From Phycisphaerae bacterium (GTDB lineage: Bacteria > Planctomycetota > Phycisphaerae > UBA1845 > Fen-1342), in assembly GCA_017999985.1 (NCBI GenBank), contig JAGNKU010000009.1, positions 165,658-229,657 on the forward strand: a stretch of DNA of 64,000 nucleotides. Reading direction: 5' to 3'. Shown in pieces: positions 1-8,779 of this stretch; within the stretch, counting starts at the first letter, position 1, and each line of letters starts with the position of its first letter. The notes under the pieces were generated by a model, which saw only the letters and a list, made by a program, of their open reading frames with translations, made no database searches and was not told the DNA's origin. The translations under genes and the position numbers were made by a program.

Positions 1-171
1 GGCGTACGCCCGGCAGCCGTACTCCCGCTCGGCCAGCCGGCGCTGGGCCGGCGTGATGTCACACACGCTGTGCAGGGCAAACCCGGGCAGCCGGCGCGCG
101 CGGTCGGCGTGCCAGACGCCCATCGCCCCCAAACCCACGATGCCCACACGGATCGCCACTGCCGTACTCAC
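1..171 (-). CDS. GFO/IDH/MocA-family oxidoreductase, N-terminal fragment (cut by window edge)
   Basis: Only the first 57 codons are in the window and the gene continues past base 1. Reading from the GTG at 171, the protein begins STAVAIRVGIVGLGAMG and then WHADRARRLPGF and VCDITP. This is the GxGxxG dinucleotide-binding beta-alpha-beta start of the GFO/IDH/MocA family, with an acidic residue after the second strand that is usual for NAD(P) binding. The family oxidises or reduces sugars and related polyols, but the substrate cannot be inferred from this fragment. The gene is divergent from proS, and the 149 bases between them must hold both promoters. GTG is the only plausible start in this frame. 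Confidence 0.7.
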   Translation of the reverse strand, partial: MSTAVAIRVGIVGLGAMGVWHADRARRLPGFALHSVCDITPAQRRLAEREYGCRAYA

Positions 172-320
172 CAAGCCCCGAACCGGGAGCCTCCCCCGCG
201 CATCCCGGCCGGAATCGAGGCATTGTAGGGCGTCGGGCGGGTTCTGCAACGCGCGCGTTTGCATCGCCGTGCAGGGCTGGGCACAATGGCGGTCTTGACG
301 CGATCCCGGAGAGGCGTGCG

Positions 321-2096
321 ATGCACTGGCGAAACTACTTCATCCCCACCACCAAGGAAACCCCCAAGGACGCGACCGCCGCGTCGCACATCCTCATGCT
401 GCGGGCCGGGCTCGTGCGGCAACTGGCGGCCGGCGTCTACACCTACCTGCCGCTGGGATTCCGGGTGCTGCGCAAGGTCGAGGCAATCGTGCGCGCCGAA
501 ATGGACCGGGCCGGGGCCATCGAGCTGCGCATGCCCGCGCTCACGCCGTGGTCGCTCTGGGAGGAGACCGGCCGCAGCCAGACGATGGGCGACGTCCTGC
601 TCCGCATCGCCGGGGCGCCGAATGACTGGCGCTCGGGGCTCGTGCTGGGGCCGACGCACGAGGAGATCATCACCGAGATTGCCCGCGCCTACCTGAAGAG
701 CTACAAGCAGCTTCCGGTCAACCTCTACCAGATCCAGCTCAAATTCCGCGGCGAGGCCCGGCCGAAGAGCGGCGTGCTGCGGACGCGCGAGTTCCTGATG
801 AAGGACGCATACTCGTTCCACTTCGACAAGCCGTCGCTGGATCGCGAGTACGAGAACATGTACGCCGCCTACTGCCGCGTGTTCGGCCGGTCGGGGCTGC
901 CGTACACCGCGGTCGAGGCCGAGAGCGGGGCCATGGGCGGCGACTCGTCGCACGAGTTCATGGTCCTCACCGACGCCGGCGAAGACCAGGTGGCCATCAG
1001 TGAGAATCGCGATTATGCCGCGAACCTGGAGCGCGCCACGGCGGCGGCCCCGGGGCCGGCCCCGGACGTGCCGCTGCGCGGCGTGTCGGAGGTGCACACG
1101 CCCGGCGCCGGCCGCATCGATGACGTCTGCGCGGTCCTCGGCACGCAGCCGCGCGAAATGATCAAGACACTGATCTATACGTCGGTGGTGGAGCCGGGAT
1201 CCAGGGAGCGCCCACAGCGCGTCGTCGCTCTCGTCCGCGGCGATCACGAAATCAATGAGCACAAGCTGGGCAAAGCCGCCGGCCTGCCACTGGTGCTGGC
1301 GGAGCCGGGGGTCATCGAGGAAGTGACCGGGGCGGTCGTGGGTTTCGCCGGCCCGCAGGGCATCGTCGACCGCGTGGACAAGCTGCTCATCGATCGCGAC
1401 GTGGCGGTCATGCGCAACGCCGCCACCGGCGCGAACAAGAGCGACTATCACGTCGTCGGCGTGAACCCGGGTCGCGACTTCCCGCTCAGCGGCAACAAGG
1501 TCACGGTGGCCGATCTCCGGAGCGTGGTCGATGGCGACCTGTCGCCGACCGGCAGCGGCAGCCCGCTCCACCTGCGCACCGCGATCGAAATCGGCCACGT
1601 GTTCAAGCTCGGCACGAAATACAGCGACGCGATGGGCGCGACGTACCTCGACCAGAACGGCAAGGCCCAGCCGCTGATCATGGGCTGCTACGGCATCGGG
1701 CTCAACCGCATCATGGCGGCGGCGGTCGAAGCCCATCACGACGCCGACGGCATCATCTGGCCGATGTCAATCGCCCCGTTCGAAGTCCTGGTGATCAACC
1801 TCGATCCGAAGGACGAGGCGGCCATGCAGGTCGGCACGCGGATCCACGACCAGCTCGCGGCCGCCGGGATCGACGTCCTGTTCGACGATCGCGACGAGCG
1901 CGCCGGCTTCAAGTTCAAGGACGCCGACCTGATCGGCGTGCCGCTACGCATCGTCGTGGGCAAGAAGAGCCTGGCGGCGGGTGGCGTCGAGGTAAGCACG
2001 CGCGGCGTCGAGGGCAAAACCGTCATGGCACCGGCGGCCGCGGTTGAGCACGTCGTCGCGCGCGTGCGGGCCGAGTTGGCCCGGCTGGCCTCGTAG
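321..2096 (+). CDS. proS: Prolyl-tRNA synthetase (bacterial type with editing insert)
   Basis: Charges tRNA-Pro with proline in the cytoplasm. At 591 residues it has the usual length of the bacterial ProS that carries an editing domain between class II motifs 2 and 3. Visible are the TYLPLGFRVLRKVE start of the catalytic core, motif 2 (FRGEARPKSGVLRTREFLMKDAYSFH region, near residues 145-172), an insert of roughly residues 225-400 that corresponds to the YbaK-like deacylase, motif 3 (GCYGIGLNRIMAAAVE, near 455) and a C-terminal anticodon-binding domain. The ATG at 321 follows a GGAGAGG Shine-Dalgarno sequence. It stands alone, followed 51 bases later by an unrelated phosphatase gene. Confidence 0.97.
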   Translation: MHWRNYFIPTTKETPKDATAASHILMLRAGLVRQLAAGVYTYLPLGFRVLRKVEAIVRAEMDRAGAIELRMPALTPWSLWEETGRSQTMGDVLLRIAGAPNDWRSGLVLGPTHEEIITEIARAYLKSYKQLPVNLYQIQLKFRGEARPKSGVLRTREFLMKDAYSFHFDKPSLDREYENMYAAYCRVFGRSGLPYTAVEAESGAMGGDSSHEFMVLTDAGEDQVAISENRDYAANLERATAAAPGPAPDVPLRGVSEVHTPGAGRIDDVCAVLGTQPREMIKTLIYTSVVEPGSRERPQRVVALVRGDHEINEHKLGKAAGLPLVLAEPGVIEEVTGAVVGFAGPQGIVDRVDKLLIDRDVAVMRNAATGANKSDYHVVGVNPGRDFPLSGNKVTVADLRSVVDGDLSPTGSGSPLHLRTAIEIGHVFKLGTKYSDAMGATYLDQNGKAQPLIMGCYGIGLNRIMAAAVEAHHDADGIIWPMSIAPFEVLVINLDPKDEAAMQVGTRIHDQLAAAGIDVLFDDRDERAGFKFKDADLIGVPLRIVVGKKSLAAGGVEVSTRGVEGKTVMAPAAAVEHVVARVRAELARLAS

Positions 2097-2147
2097 CGGC
2101 CGGCGCCGCGCCGACATCACGTCCACTGGGGTGCGCGAGGTCGAACC

Positions 2148-4280
2148 ATGCGTATCCGCTGGAAGCTGTTGCTGCTCCTGCTGGGCATCGCGCTGATTCC
2201 GCTCGGCGTGACCGGCTGGCTGGAGAACCGCGCGCTCGAGCGCATGGGGCACGAGCTCGGCGCGCAGACCCGAGATGCGCTCATCGACCGCGCCGGCCGC
2301 CAGTTGGCACAACTGGCCGGCGAATACGGCACGCTCGTCCGGCGCGAGCGCGAGACCATTCAGGTCGCACTCCAGGCCCAAGCCCGCGAAGTGGAGCACT
2401 GCCTCGCCATGCCTGTGCCCGTGCCCGCGCCGCGCGTGCTCTGGGCGGCCGATTACGAGACCGACACGCCTCCGGCCGGGGCCACGCGCTCCGAGAAGCT
2501 CCTTCGCCCGACCCCCGACGGCCGCCAGGAACCCATGCTCGTCACGCTCGACGAGCCCGCCCTGTACTTGGCACCCGGCGTGACGCGGGCGGCCGTGGCG
2601 GACGACGTCGCGCGGCTCGCCAGTCTGCGCGCGGGGTACCAGTTCCTCCGCCAGGGCCACCCCAAGCTGATCTGCTGGCAATACACGACCCTCGCGAGTG
2701 GCGTGCACTCGGCGTACCCCGGTCACGGCGAGTATCCAGTCGATTTCGACCCGCGCCAGCGGCCGTGGTACCGCCGTGCGGTCGAGCAGGGCGATCTGAC
2801 CTGGAATCCCCCCCTGATCGACGCCTCGACGCGCGAGGTCATGATCGCCGTGACGATGCCCGTGCGCGACCCCGCCGGCAGAATCGTCGGCGTGACCGGC
2901 ATCGACATGATGCTGCGCGACCTGTTCCAGGGCGTGCAGGTGCCGGTCGCGTGGTCACGCGACGCCCACACGCTGATCATCACCGCCAGGGACGCGCCGC
3001 GCGCTGACCACCCCGGCCTGCTGGTCATCGGGGAAAAGACGTACCTGGCCGCCGGGCAGCACTGGGATGTGCCGATCGAGGTGGACTGGCTGGAGTCCGG
3101 CGATACGGTGCAGTTGCAGCAACTGGCGGACGACGTACGCGCCCGGCGTCCGGGGCTGCGTGAAATGCCCTACGACGGGCGCAACAGCCTGTGGGCCTAC
3201 GGGGCTGCCGACGCCCAAAACGCCTGCGTCCTGCTGGTCGTGCCCTATGACGAGCTCGTCGCGCAGGCCGCCACGGCGGAGAACCAAGTTTTGCAGCGCA
3301 CGCAGCATCAATTGCGCCTGACCGGCATCACGGTCGTCGTAGTCGCAGTCCTGGTCTTCCTGGTGGCGTTCTTCGGCTCCCGCACCGTCACGCGGCCGAT
3401 CGCGGAGCTGGCGGAGGTGGCCCACCGCGTGGCCCGCGGCGATCTCGCGGTGCGCACCCACATCCGCACCCGCGACGAGCTGGGCGAGCTCGGGCGCACC
3501 GTGAACCGCATGATTCCGCAGCTCGCGGACCGCATGCGCATGCGCCACTCGCTCGCGCTGGCGATGGAAGTGCAGCAACGCCTGCTGCCGGAGTCGGCCC
3601 CGCACATCGAGGGCCTCGACGTCGCCGGGCGCAGCATCTACTGCGACGAGACCGGCGGCGATTACTACGACTTCCTGCAGCTCGACGCGATGGGGCCGCG
3701 GCAGCTCGGCGTCACCGTCGGCGATGTCACGGGCCACGGCATCGCCGCCGCGCTGCTGATGGCCACCGGCCGGGCGCTCCTGCGCAGCCGGCTGCATATC
3801 CCGGGCAATCTCGCCCAGGTCATCACCGACATCAACCGGCAACTGTCAGCGGATACCGACGCCGGCCGCTTCATGACGCTCGTCTACGTGCTGATCGACA
3901 CGGCCGCGCGCACGCTGCGCTGGGTCTCCGGCGGACACGATGCGCCGCTCACGTACGACCCCACGACGGGCCAGTTCGGCGAGCTCGGGGGCGGCGGACT
4001 ACCGCTGGGAATCGAGGCCCATTGGCAGTACGAAGAATACAGTGCGCCGCTGCTGCCCGCCGGCGCAGTCATCGTCCTCGGCACGGACGGGATCTGGGAG
4101 GCCCGCAGCCCGTCCGGCGAGATGTTCGGCAAGGACCGGCTCCGCGAGGTCATGCGCGCCAACGCGCAGCGCAGCGCCGACGACATCAGCGCCGCAATCA
4201 CGACCGCGGTCGCCGCCTTCCGCGCCGGCGCCGCGCAAGAAGACGACATCACACTCGTCGTCGTGAAGATCCTCCCGTAG
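2148..4280 (+). CDS. Membrane sensor phosphatase: Cache-HAMP-SpoIIE (PP2C)
   Basis: A 710-residue sensor protein that should dephosphorylate a phosphoserine/threonine partner, as RsbU/SpoIIE proteins do for anti-anti-sigma factors. An N-terminal membrane helix lies near residues 5-25. It is followed by an extracytoplasmic dCache-like domain of about 350 residues (PWYRRAVEQGDLTWNPP and TMPVRDPAGRIVGVTGID are typical), a second helix near 390-410, a HAMP domain (TRPIAELAEVAHRVARGDL) and a C-terminal PP2C/SpoIIE domain. The last shows the metal-binding segments GGDYYDF, VGDVTGHGIAAALLMA and GTDGIWEARSP. No STAS-domain or anti-sigma gene lies beside it, so its target is elsewhere. Cache ligand unknown. 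Confidence 0.9.
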   Translation: MRIRWKLLLLLLGIALIPLGVTGWLENRALERMGHELGAQTRDALIDRAGRQLAQLAGEYGTLVRRERETIQVALQAQAREVEHCLAMPVPVPAPRVLWAADYETDTPPAGATRSEKLLRPTPDGRQEPMLVTLDEPALYLAPGVTRAAVADDVARLASLRAGYQFLRQGHPKLICWQYTTLASGVHSAYPGHGEYPVDFDPRQRPWYRRAVEQGDLTWNPPLIDASTREVMIAVTMPVRDPAGRIVGVTGIDMMLRDLFQGVQVPVAWSRDAHTLIITARDAPRADHPGLLVIGEKTYLAAGQHWDVPIEVDWLESGDTVQLQQLADDVRARRPGLREMPYDGRNSLWAYGAADAQNACVLLVVPYDELVAQAATAENQVLQRTQHQLRLTGITVVVVAVLVFLVAFFGSRTVTRPIAELAEVAHRVARGDLAVRTHIRTRDELGELGRTVNRMIPQLADRMRMRHSLALAMEVQQRLLPESAPHIEGLDVAGRSIYCDETGGDYYDFLQLDAMGPRQLGVTVGDVTGHGIAAALLMATGRALLRSRLHIPGNLAQVITDINRQLSADTDAGRFMTLVYVLIDTAARTLRWVSGGHDAPLTYDPTTGQFGELGGGGLPLGIEAHWQYEEYSAPLLPAGAVIVLGTDGIWEARSPSGEMFGKDRLREVMRANAQRSADDISAAITTAVAAFRAGAAQEDDITLVVVKILP

Positions 4281-4297
4281 GGTGGGCACCACCCACC
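4281..4297. repeat. Short palindromic repeat directly after a stop codon (copy 1)
   Basis: GGTGGGCACCACCCACC starts on the base after the TAG of the phosphatase gene. The arms GGTGGG and CCCACC are perfect complements. Sixteen of the 17 bases match a second copy at 28018-28034, downstream of lepA. It could act as a transcript-end hairpin or be a mobile REP-like palindrome; there is no U-tract after it. Confidence 0.6.
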
Positions 4298-4457
4298 TCC
4301 CCGGGGAGAGCGAAGCCCTTGCTGAGCCGCGCACATGGGAACGCAGGCCCCGTCGGGGGAGTTGAGCCGAGACGGCCGGCTCTGGCTGACTGCTGACCGG
4401 TGACCACTGATAGCTGGATCCGAGGGCGACGCTCCCGCCGATTCGCGCGCGGCATCA

Positions 4458-4994
4458 TCACACGCCCAACATCCCCGCCAACGGCGTCACCCGCCAAATC
4501 ACCTGCCCCACCAGATTCGCATACACCCCCGCAATCAGGTCATCGGTCAGAATACCCCACCCCGCCGGCAGCGCCTCCGCCTGGCGCGCGGGCGGCGGCT
4601 TCACCACGTCAAACACGCGAAACAGCAGGAACTGGCCGACCAGCACGCCCGCCACTGCCCATCCGCCGGACGCGTACGTCAGCGGCAGCATCAACATCCC
4701 GACCCACTGCCCGGCGAACTCGTCCAGCACGAACGGCTTCGGGTCGCTCCGCCCGAAACGCGCAATCGCCCAACCCCCCCACCGCACCGACATCCAGCTC
4801 GCCGCCACGATGCCGGCGAGCGTCACCACTTCCAGCGCGCCGCGGGGCGCCGTAGTCGCAACCGCCGCCAGCCACAGCACGGCGAACGCCAGCGTCGCCA
4901 CCAGCGAGCCCCACGTCCCGGGCGCAAGCGGCATGAACCCGCTCCCCAGCACGGTGATGCATGTCGTCTTGAGCGGATCGCCCCGGCCCGTCAC
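4458..4994 (-). CDS. pgpA: Phosphatidylglycerophosphatase A
   Basis: Removes phosphate from phosphatidylglycerol phosphate to give phosphatidylglycerol in the inner membrane, the step after PgsA. The 178-residue protein has the PgpA hallmarks: GSGFMPLAPGTWGS near the N-terminus, DPKPFVLDEFAGQWVGM in the middle and FRVFDVVKPPPAR followed by GWGILTDDLIAGVYANL near the end. These hold the conserved acidic residues of the family. I place the start at the GTG at 4994, whose last two bases overlap the TGA stop of pgsA (GTGA overlap). The open frame runs further upstream, but that part is antisense-like sequence over pgsA. The overlap indicates translational coupling with pgsA. Confidence 0.9.
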   Translation of the reverse strand: MTGRGDPLKTTCITVLGSGFMPLAPGTWGSLVATLAFAVLWLAAVATTAPRGALEVVTLAGIVAASWMSVRWGGWAIARFGRSDPKPFVLDEFAGQWVGMLMLPLTYASGGWAVAGVLVGQFLLFRVFDVVKPPPARQAEALPAGWGILTDDLIAGVYANLVGQVIWRVTPLAGMLGV

Positions 4995-5665
4995 GCGGGT
5001 CCTCCCGGCGGCGGTTCGGATGGCTGTGGTTTGGCGTCTTCCGGCAGCGGCGTCCCGCCGAGTGCCGCGCTGGTGAGCAGGAAGGACCGGGCGCGGTGGA
5101 CGTAGGAAATCGCCGACAAAGCCGTCACGGCCACGGTGAGCCAGACGCACGCCGTCCGCACCGGCTGTAGCGCATCGAGCTGCCAGGCGAGCTGGCCGAG
5201 GATGAAGCACACGGTAGCCGATTGGATGAACATCTTGACCTTGCCGAACCACGACGCGCCGAACTCCTGCCCGGTCGATTCCGCGTGCGAACGGACGGCC
5301 GAGACGAGCAGCTCGCGGGTCAGGATCACGACGACCATCCAGGGCTGCACATCGGTGATGTTGACATTGGCGCGGCTGTCCCAGAAGTGCCGGCTGGCAA
5401 ACAGGACAAAAGCGCCGCAGACCATAACCTTGTCGACGACGGGGTCGAGGATGCGGCCGAACGAGGTAACCGACTTCAGCATGCGGGCCAGCAGCCCGTC
5501 GACGATGTCGGTCAGCGCCGCAACCAGGAAGATCCAGAATGAGACATGCAGCAGCCAGCGCAGGTTGTCGATGCGTGCCGCATCGAAGCAGGAGAGCAGC
5601 GCGAAGAACACGACCGCCAGGCCCAGCCGGGCAAGCGTGATCTGGTTGGGGATGTTGATGGTCAT
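4991..5665 (-). CDS. pgsA: CDP-diacylglycerol--glycerol-3-phosphate 3-phosphatidyltransferase
   Basis: Forms phosphatidylglycerol phosphate from CDP-diacylglycerol and glycerol-3-phosphate. The 224-residue membrane protein starts MTINIPNQITLARLGLAVVF, which is typical of PgsA. It carries the CDP-alcohol phosphotransferase motif TDIVDGLLARMLKSVTSFGR followed by ILDPVVDKVM, with all four aspartates present. Several hydrophobic helices follow. The C-terminal 25 residues are proline- and glycine-rich and probably a disordered tail. Its stop overlaps the pgpA start by four bases, so the two consecutive steps of phosphatidylglycerol synthesis are co-expressed. Confidence 0.93.
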   Translation of the reverse strand: MTINIPNQITLARLGLAVVFFALLSCFDAARIDNLRWLLHVSFWIFLVAALTDIVDGLLARMLKSVTSFGRILDPVVDKVMVCGAFVLFASRHFWDSRANVNITDVQPWMVVVILTRELLVSAVRSHAESTGQEFGASWFGKVKMFIQSATVCFILGQLAWQLDALQPVRTACVWLTVAVTALSAISYVHRARSFLLTSAALGGTPLPEDAKPQPSEPPPGGPA

Positions 5666-5831
5666 CGACTCTGCCTGCCGCCTCGCCCCGCGACGACAAC
5701 TCGACTGACGATCAGAGGTCCGCAGGGCGCATCAGCAGGCGCTGCGGCGGTCACGGATTCTCAAGGCGTGCAGCGCCGGATGGCCCGCAGTGGTTGCGAA
5801 CCACGCCCGCCGCGCACCCGCACGTCCGCCA

Positions 5832-5981
5832 TCACGCCCCGGCCGCGTTACGGGCCTGGTCGAGGGCGATGATCACGAACGCGCCCAGGAAATTGAGGAT
5901 CTCATAGATAATGAAGAACCACCAGAATGGCATTATCGGGCTCCCGATTCCGAATTCGCCTGCCCAGCGGACATTACGCAT
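5832..5981 (-). CDS. Small single-pass membrane protein (candidate)
   Basis: A 49-codon frame from the ATG at 5981 reads MRNVRWAGEFGIGSPIMPFW and then a strongly hydrophobic stretch (FFIIYEILNFLGAFVIIAL) ending in a short polar tail. In-frame TTG and GTG codons upstream, up to 6014, would add 11 basic residues. It lies 166 bases upstream of pgsA on the same strand. The hydrophobic helix flanked by charged residues suggests a real small membrane protein, but I recognise no family and cannot exclude a chance frame in GC-rich DNA. Confidence 0.4.
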   Translation of the reverse strand: MRNVRWAGEFGIGSPIMPFWWFFIIYEILNFLGAFVIIALDQARNAAGA

Positions 5982-6181
5982 GATTAAGCGTATCGCCCGC
6001 CGCACTCGCCGCAAAGACCTGCCCGGCGGAAACCTGCCCGGACCGCCGACGGGGGCCGTGCGTCACGGCCGCCAGACCAAGGCCGAATTTTGCGGTTCTG
6101 CGGCCGGCGGCCACCCGCTATTATACGGTGGAAGCTGAGTCTTGTGTGCAGCGGCGGGGGAACGGAGTGAGGGCGCACGCC

Positions 6182-7258
6182 ATGTCCGCAGTCCATCGCC
6201 ACGGCGTACTTGTGAAACTGTCGATCCTGCTGACCGCGCTGGGTTTCGTCCAGACCGCAGCGGCCCAGGAGCGCCCGATGCCGGCGGGTACGCCCCTGCC
6301 GGATTATGCCCAAGTCCGGCCGACGGACGGCGGCGCCGGATTGGCCCTGCGCGCGGGCCTCGTGGACAACAACCTGCCCAACATCATGCTCACGGGCTAC
6401 TGGCCGCCGACCAACGAGATGCTCCGTCGCTTCAGCCCCAGCCTGACCCAGAACCCGGAGGGCTGGATCGGCGAGAACTGGGAAGGGCGCGGCTACAACA
6501 TCTATGCCTTCTTCCCCGAGTTCCCCAATGGGATGGGCAAGGGCGAGGGCGACTTCGAGGTCGATTACCAGGACACGTCCGCGGACTTCTGGTACTACAC
6601 CGCCGCGCTGCAGCCCATCGCGGTGATGACGTACGGCCGCGCTGCCGATGACACGACCTGGCAGGTGGAAATGCGGCAGCGCAACCTCCCCTGGCACATG
6701 TGGCTCGACGACTACCTGGCCCCGGTGAAACCAACGCCGGCGCCGCCCGACAGTTCCGCCCCGCCCAGCTATGTGCGCTATTCCAGTCTCCCGGTTGACG
6801 ACATCGCGGCTGCGGTGAACGCCGCCAACCTGGGGATCACCGCCTACGTCGACACCGTGGATTTCTGCGGCGAGTTTCTGTGTGAGTACGTGGCGTATCA
6901 CGGCGTGTGGTACCACGGGCTGCATATGGACCCGCTCGATCCGGCGTCGGTCTGGGCCGCCGGGCACATCCACGTCGGCGGGCTGGTCAGCCTGGCCGGC
7001 GCGACCGAGGCCGCGAAAATCAGTCTGCGGCAGACGATCGCGTCGATTGACTGGCAGCGCTACCTGCCAGGCGATCTGAATTGCGACCTGATGGCGGATT
7101 TTGGAGACATCAACCCGTTCGTGCTGCGGTTGAGCAACCCCGACGCGTACCAGGCCCTGTACCCGCGCTGCCTGAACGCCAACGGCGACATCAACGCGGA
7201 TGGCGCCGTCAACTTCGGCGACATCAACCCGTTCGTGACGCTGCTCACAAACCCGTAA
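6182..7258 (+). CDS. Secreted protein with C-terminal dockerin-like module
   Basis: A 358-residue exported protein of unknown function. I place the start at the ATG at 6182 because it gives a clean Sec signal peptide (basic MSAVHRHGVLVK, a hydrophobic core and a cleavage site after TAAAQ). The ATG lies behind a GGAGTGAGG Shine-Dalgarno-like run. The body (residues about 40-295) matches no family I know; it is rich in tryptophan and tyrosine and mentions no catalytic motif. The last 62 residues form a dockerin-like pair: GDLNCDLMADFGDINPFV and NGDINADGAVNFGDINPFV, i.e. two DxNxDxxxxFxD calcium loops. In this lineage such modules end many secreted proteins and are probably for surface attachment. 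A TATTAT box at 6119-6124 may be the -10 element. Confidence 0.75.
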   Translation: MSAVHRHGVLVKLSILLTALGFVQTAAAQERPMPAGTPLPDYAQVRPTDGGAGLALRAGLVDNNLPNIMLTGYWPPTNEMLRRFSPSLTQNPEGWIGENWEGRGYNIYAFFPEFPNGMGKGEGDFEVDYQDTSADFWYYTAALQPIAVMTYGRAADDTTWQVEMRQRNLPWHMWLDDYLAPVKPTPAPPDSSAPPSYVRYSSLPVDDIAAAVNAANLGITAYVDTVDFCGEFLCEYVAYHGVWYHGLHMDPLDPASVWAAGHIHVGGLVSLAGATEAAKISLRQTIASIDWQRYLPGDLNCDLMADFGDINPFVLRLSNPDAYQALYPRCLNANGDINADGAVNFGDINPFVTLLTNP

Positions 7259-7314
7259 CGCGGCCCCAATTGCGGCACCGCCCACGGGTCATCATCCAGC
7301 TGAGCGCCGACGGC

Positions 7315-7332
7315 AGACGTGCGAAAACGTCT
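7315..7332. terminator. Hairpin between convergent genes
   Basis: AGACGT-GCGAAA-ACGTCT is a perfect 6-bp stem with a 6-base loop in the 92 bases between the convergent stops of the dockerin-type gene and pepT. There is no T-run, so it is only a candidate bidirectional terminator. Confidence 0.35.
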
Positions 7333-7350
7333 CGTCGAGCGTGATCCGCG

Positions 7351-8580
7351 CTACTTCTCCTTCCCCCAGAGCTGCGCCAGCTCGATCAGCACCTTCACCG
7401 ACGTCTCCATCTCCTCCAGGCACGCGAACTCCAGCGGCGAATGGAAGTTGTGCATGCCCGTCGAGATGTTCGGCGTCGGCAGGCCCATTTCGCTGAGCCG
7501 TGAGCCGTCCGTGCCGCCGCGGATCGACGCGTACTTCGGCTCGATGCCGAGCTTGCGATACGCCTCGGCCGCCAGCGTGACCGCGCGCGGCTCCTTCTCC
7601 AGGTGCTCGATCATGTTCCGGTACTGCTTCGTGACGTTCACATCAATCTTGGCTCGCGGGTGCTCGGCGGCCACCGACGCGGCAATCGTCCGCACCAGTT
7701 CGGCCTGCTGCGCCAGCTCCGCGGTCACGAAGCTGCGCAGCAGGATCTTGATTTTCACTTCCGGCACGCCGCCTTCGATCACGTACGGATGCAGGAAGCC
7801 GTCGCGCTTCTCGGTCGTCTCCGGCGCCAAGCGGTGCCACGGCAGCCGCGTGATGAACTGGCCGGCCAGCCGGATCGCGTTCACCATCTTGCCCGTCGCC
7901 AGCCCGGGGTGAATGTTCACGCCGGTGATCGTCACCGTCGCCAGATCGGCGGAGAAAGTCTCATTCTCCAGCTCGCCGGAAGCTTCGCCGTCGAGCGTAT
8001 ACGCGGCCGTCGCGTTGATCTTGCCGATGTCGACCTTGTCGGTCCCGCGGCCGACTTCCTCGTCGACGGTGAAGACCACGCGGATCGGGCCGTGCTTCAG
8101 CGCGGGCTTGCTCTGCAACTCGGCGGCAGCGGTCATGATCACGGCGATGCCGGCCTTGTCGTCCGCGCCCAGCAGCGTCGTGCCGTCCGACGTGATGATC
8201 GTTTTGCCCTTGAGCGCGGCCAGGCCCGGCGTCTCGTTGACCTTGATCACCTTCGACGGATCCCCCGCCAGCACGATGTCCTGCCCGTTGTAGTTCTTAT
8301 GGAGCGTCGGCTTGACATTCTTGCCGCTGGCCTCCGGCGACGTGTCCTGGTGCGCGAGCCAGGCGATCGTCGGCGCGCCCGGCACGTTGCCCGGAATCGT
8401 GCCCATGACGATGCCGTGCTCGCTGACGTTCACGTCCGTGAGCTTCAGCGCCCGCAGCTCATCGGCCAGCATCCGGCCCAGCTCGAGCTGCCCGGGCGAG
8501 CTCGGCGCCTTGTCCGTGTCCTCGACCGCGGTGGTCTCAACCTTCACGTAGCGGCAAAAGCGATCCAGCAACGTATCCAC
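7351..8580 (-). CDS. pepT: Peptidase T (tripeptide aminopeptidase, M20B)
   Basis: A cytoplasmic zinc aminopeptidase that releases the N-terminal residue of tripeptides. At 409 residues it is the standard PepT length. The family signatures are all visible: WLAHQDTSPEASG with the first metal-binding His and the catalytic Asp, GADDKAGIAVIM with the bridging Asp, FTVDEEVGRGTDKVD with the catalytic Glu pair, YTLDGEASGELENETF, and RGGTDGSRLSEMGLPTPNISTG near the end. The Met start encodes MDTLLDRFCRYVKVETTA, as in other PepT proteins. Together with the downstream-oriented tricorn gene on the same strand it forms a small peptide-degradation neighbourhood, although about 200 bases with palindromic repeats separate them. 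Confidence 0.95.
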   Translation of the reverse strand: MDTLLDRFCRYVKVETTAVEDTDKAPSSPGQLELGRMLADELRALKLTDVNVSEHGIVMGTIPGNVPGAPTIAWLAHQDTSPEASGKNVKPTLHKNYNGQDIVLAGDPSKVIKVNETPGLAALKGKTIITSDGTTLLGADDKAGIAVIMTAAAELQSKPALKHGPIRVVFTVDEEVGRGTDKVDIGKINATAAYTLDGEASGELENETFSADLATVTITGVNIHPGLATGKMVNAIRLAGQFITRLPWHRLAPETTEKRDGFLHPYVIEGGVPEVKIKILLRSFVTAELAQQAELVRTIAASVAAEHPRAKIDVNVTKQYRNMIEHLEKEPRAVTLAAEAYRKLGIEPKYASIRGGTDGSRLSEMGLPTPNISTGMHNFHSPLEFACLEEMETSVKVLIELAQLWGKEK

Positions 8581-8645
8581 AACACGCCTCCGTCAGCGTC
8601 TTCCCAAGAGCCCGTGACCCGCGCGGGGCACGCCCCAATTACCCG

Positions 8646-8698
8646 GGTGGTACGGGCATCTTGCCCGTCGCCGTGGCGGGCGGGACGCCCGCACCACC
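8646..8698. repeat. REP-like element able to form a three-way junction
   Basis: Outer arms GGTGGT (8646-8651) and ACCACC (8693-8698) enclose two perfect hairpins: ACGGGC-ATCTT-GCCCGT (8652-8668) and CGGGCG-GGA-CGCCCG (8677-8691). All stems are exact. The left half is almost identical to sequence inside the ThiF-like gene at 18788-18810. It sits between tricorn and pepT. Confidence 0.7.
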
Positions 8699-8707
8699 CT
8701 CCCAAAG

Positions 8708-8758
8708 GCACCGCCTCCCCACGGCGGTGCCGTAGTCTGCACCGGCGCCACGCCGGTC
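8708..8758. repeat. Two further palindromes in the same spacer
   Basis: GGCACCGCC-TCCCCAC-GGCGGTGCC (8708-8732) is a perfect 9-bp hairpin. ACCGGC-GCCAC-GCCGGT (8742-8758) is a perfect 6-bp hairpin. Read on the minus strand the second one encodes TGVAPV, close to the TGVSPV that the 8646 element would encode, so the palindromes look like relatives. The first lies 48 bases past the tricorn stop and could end its transcript, though no T-run follows. Confidence 0.55.
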
Positions 8759-8779
8759 GCAAGCGCCGGCCGCAACGGC

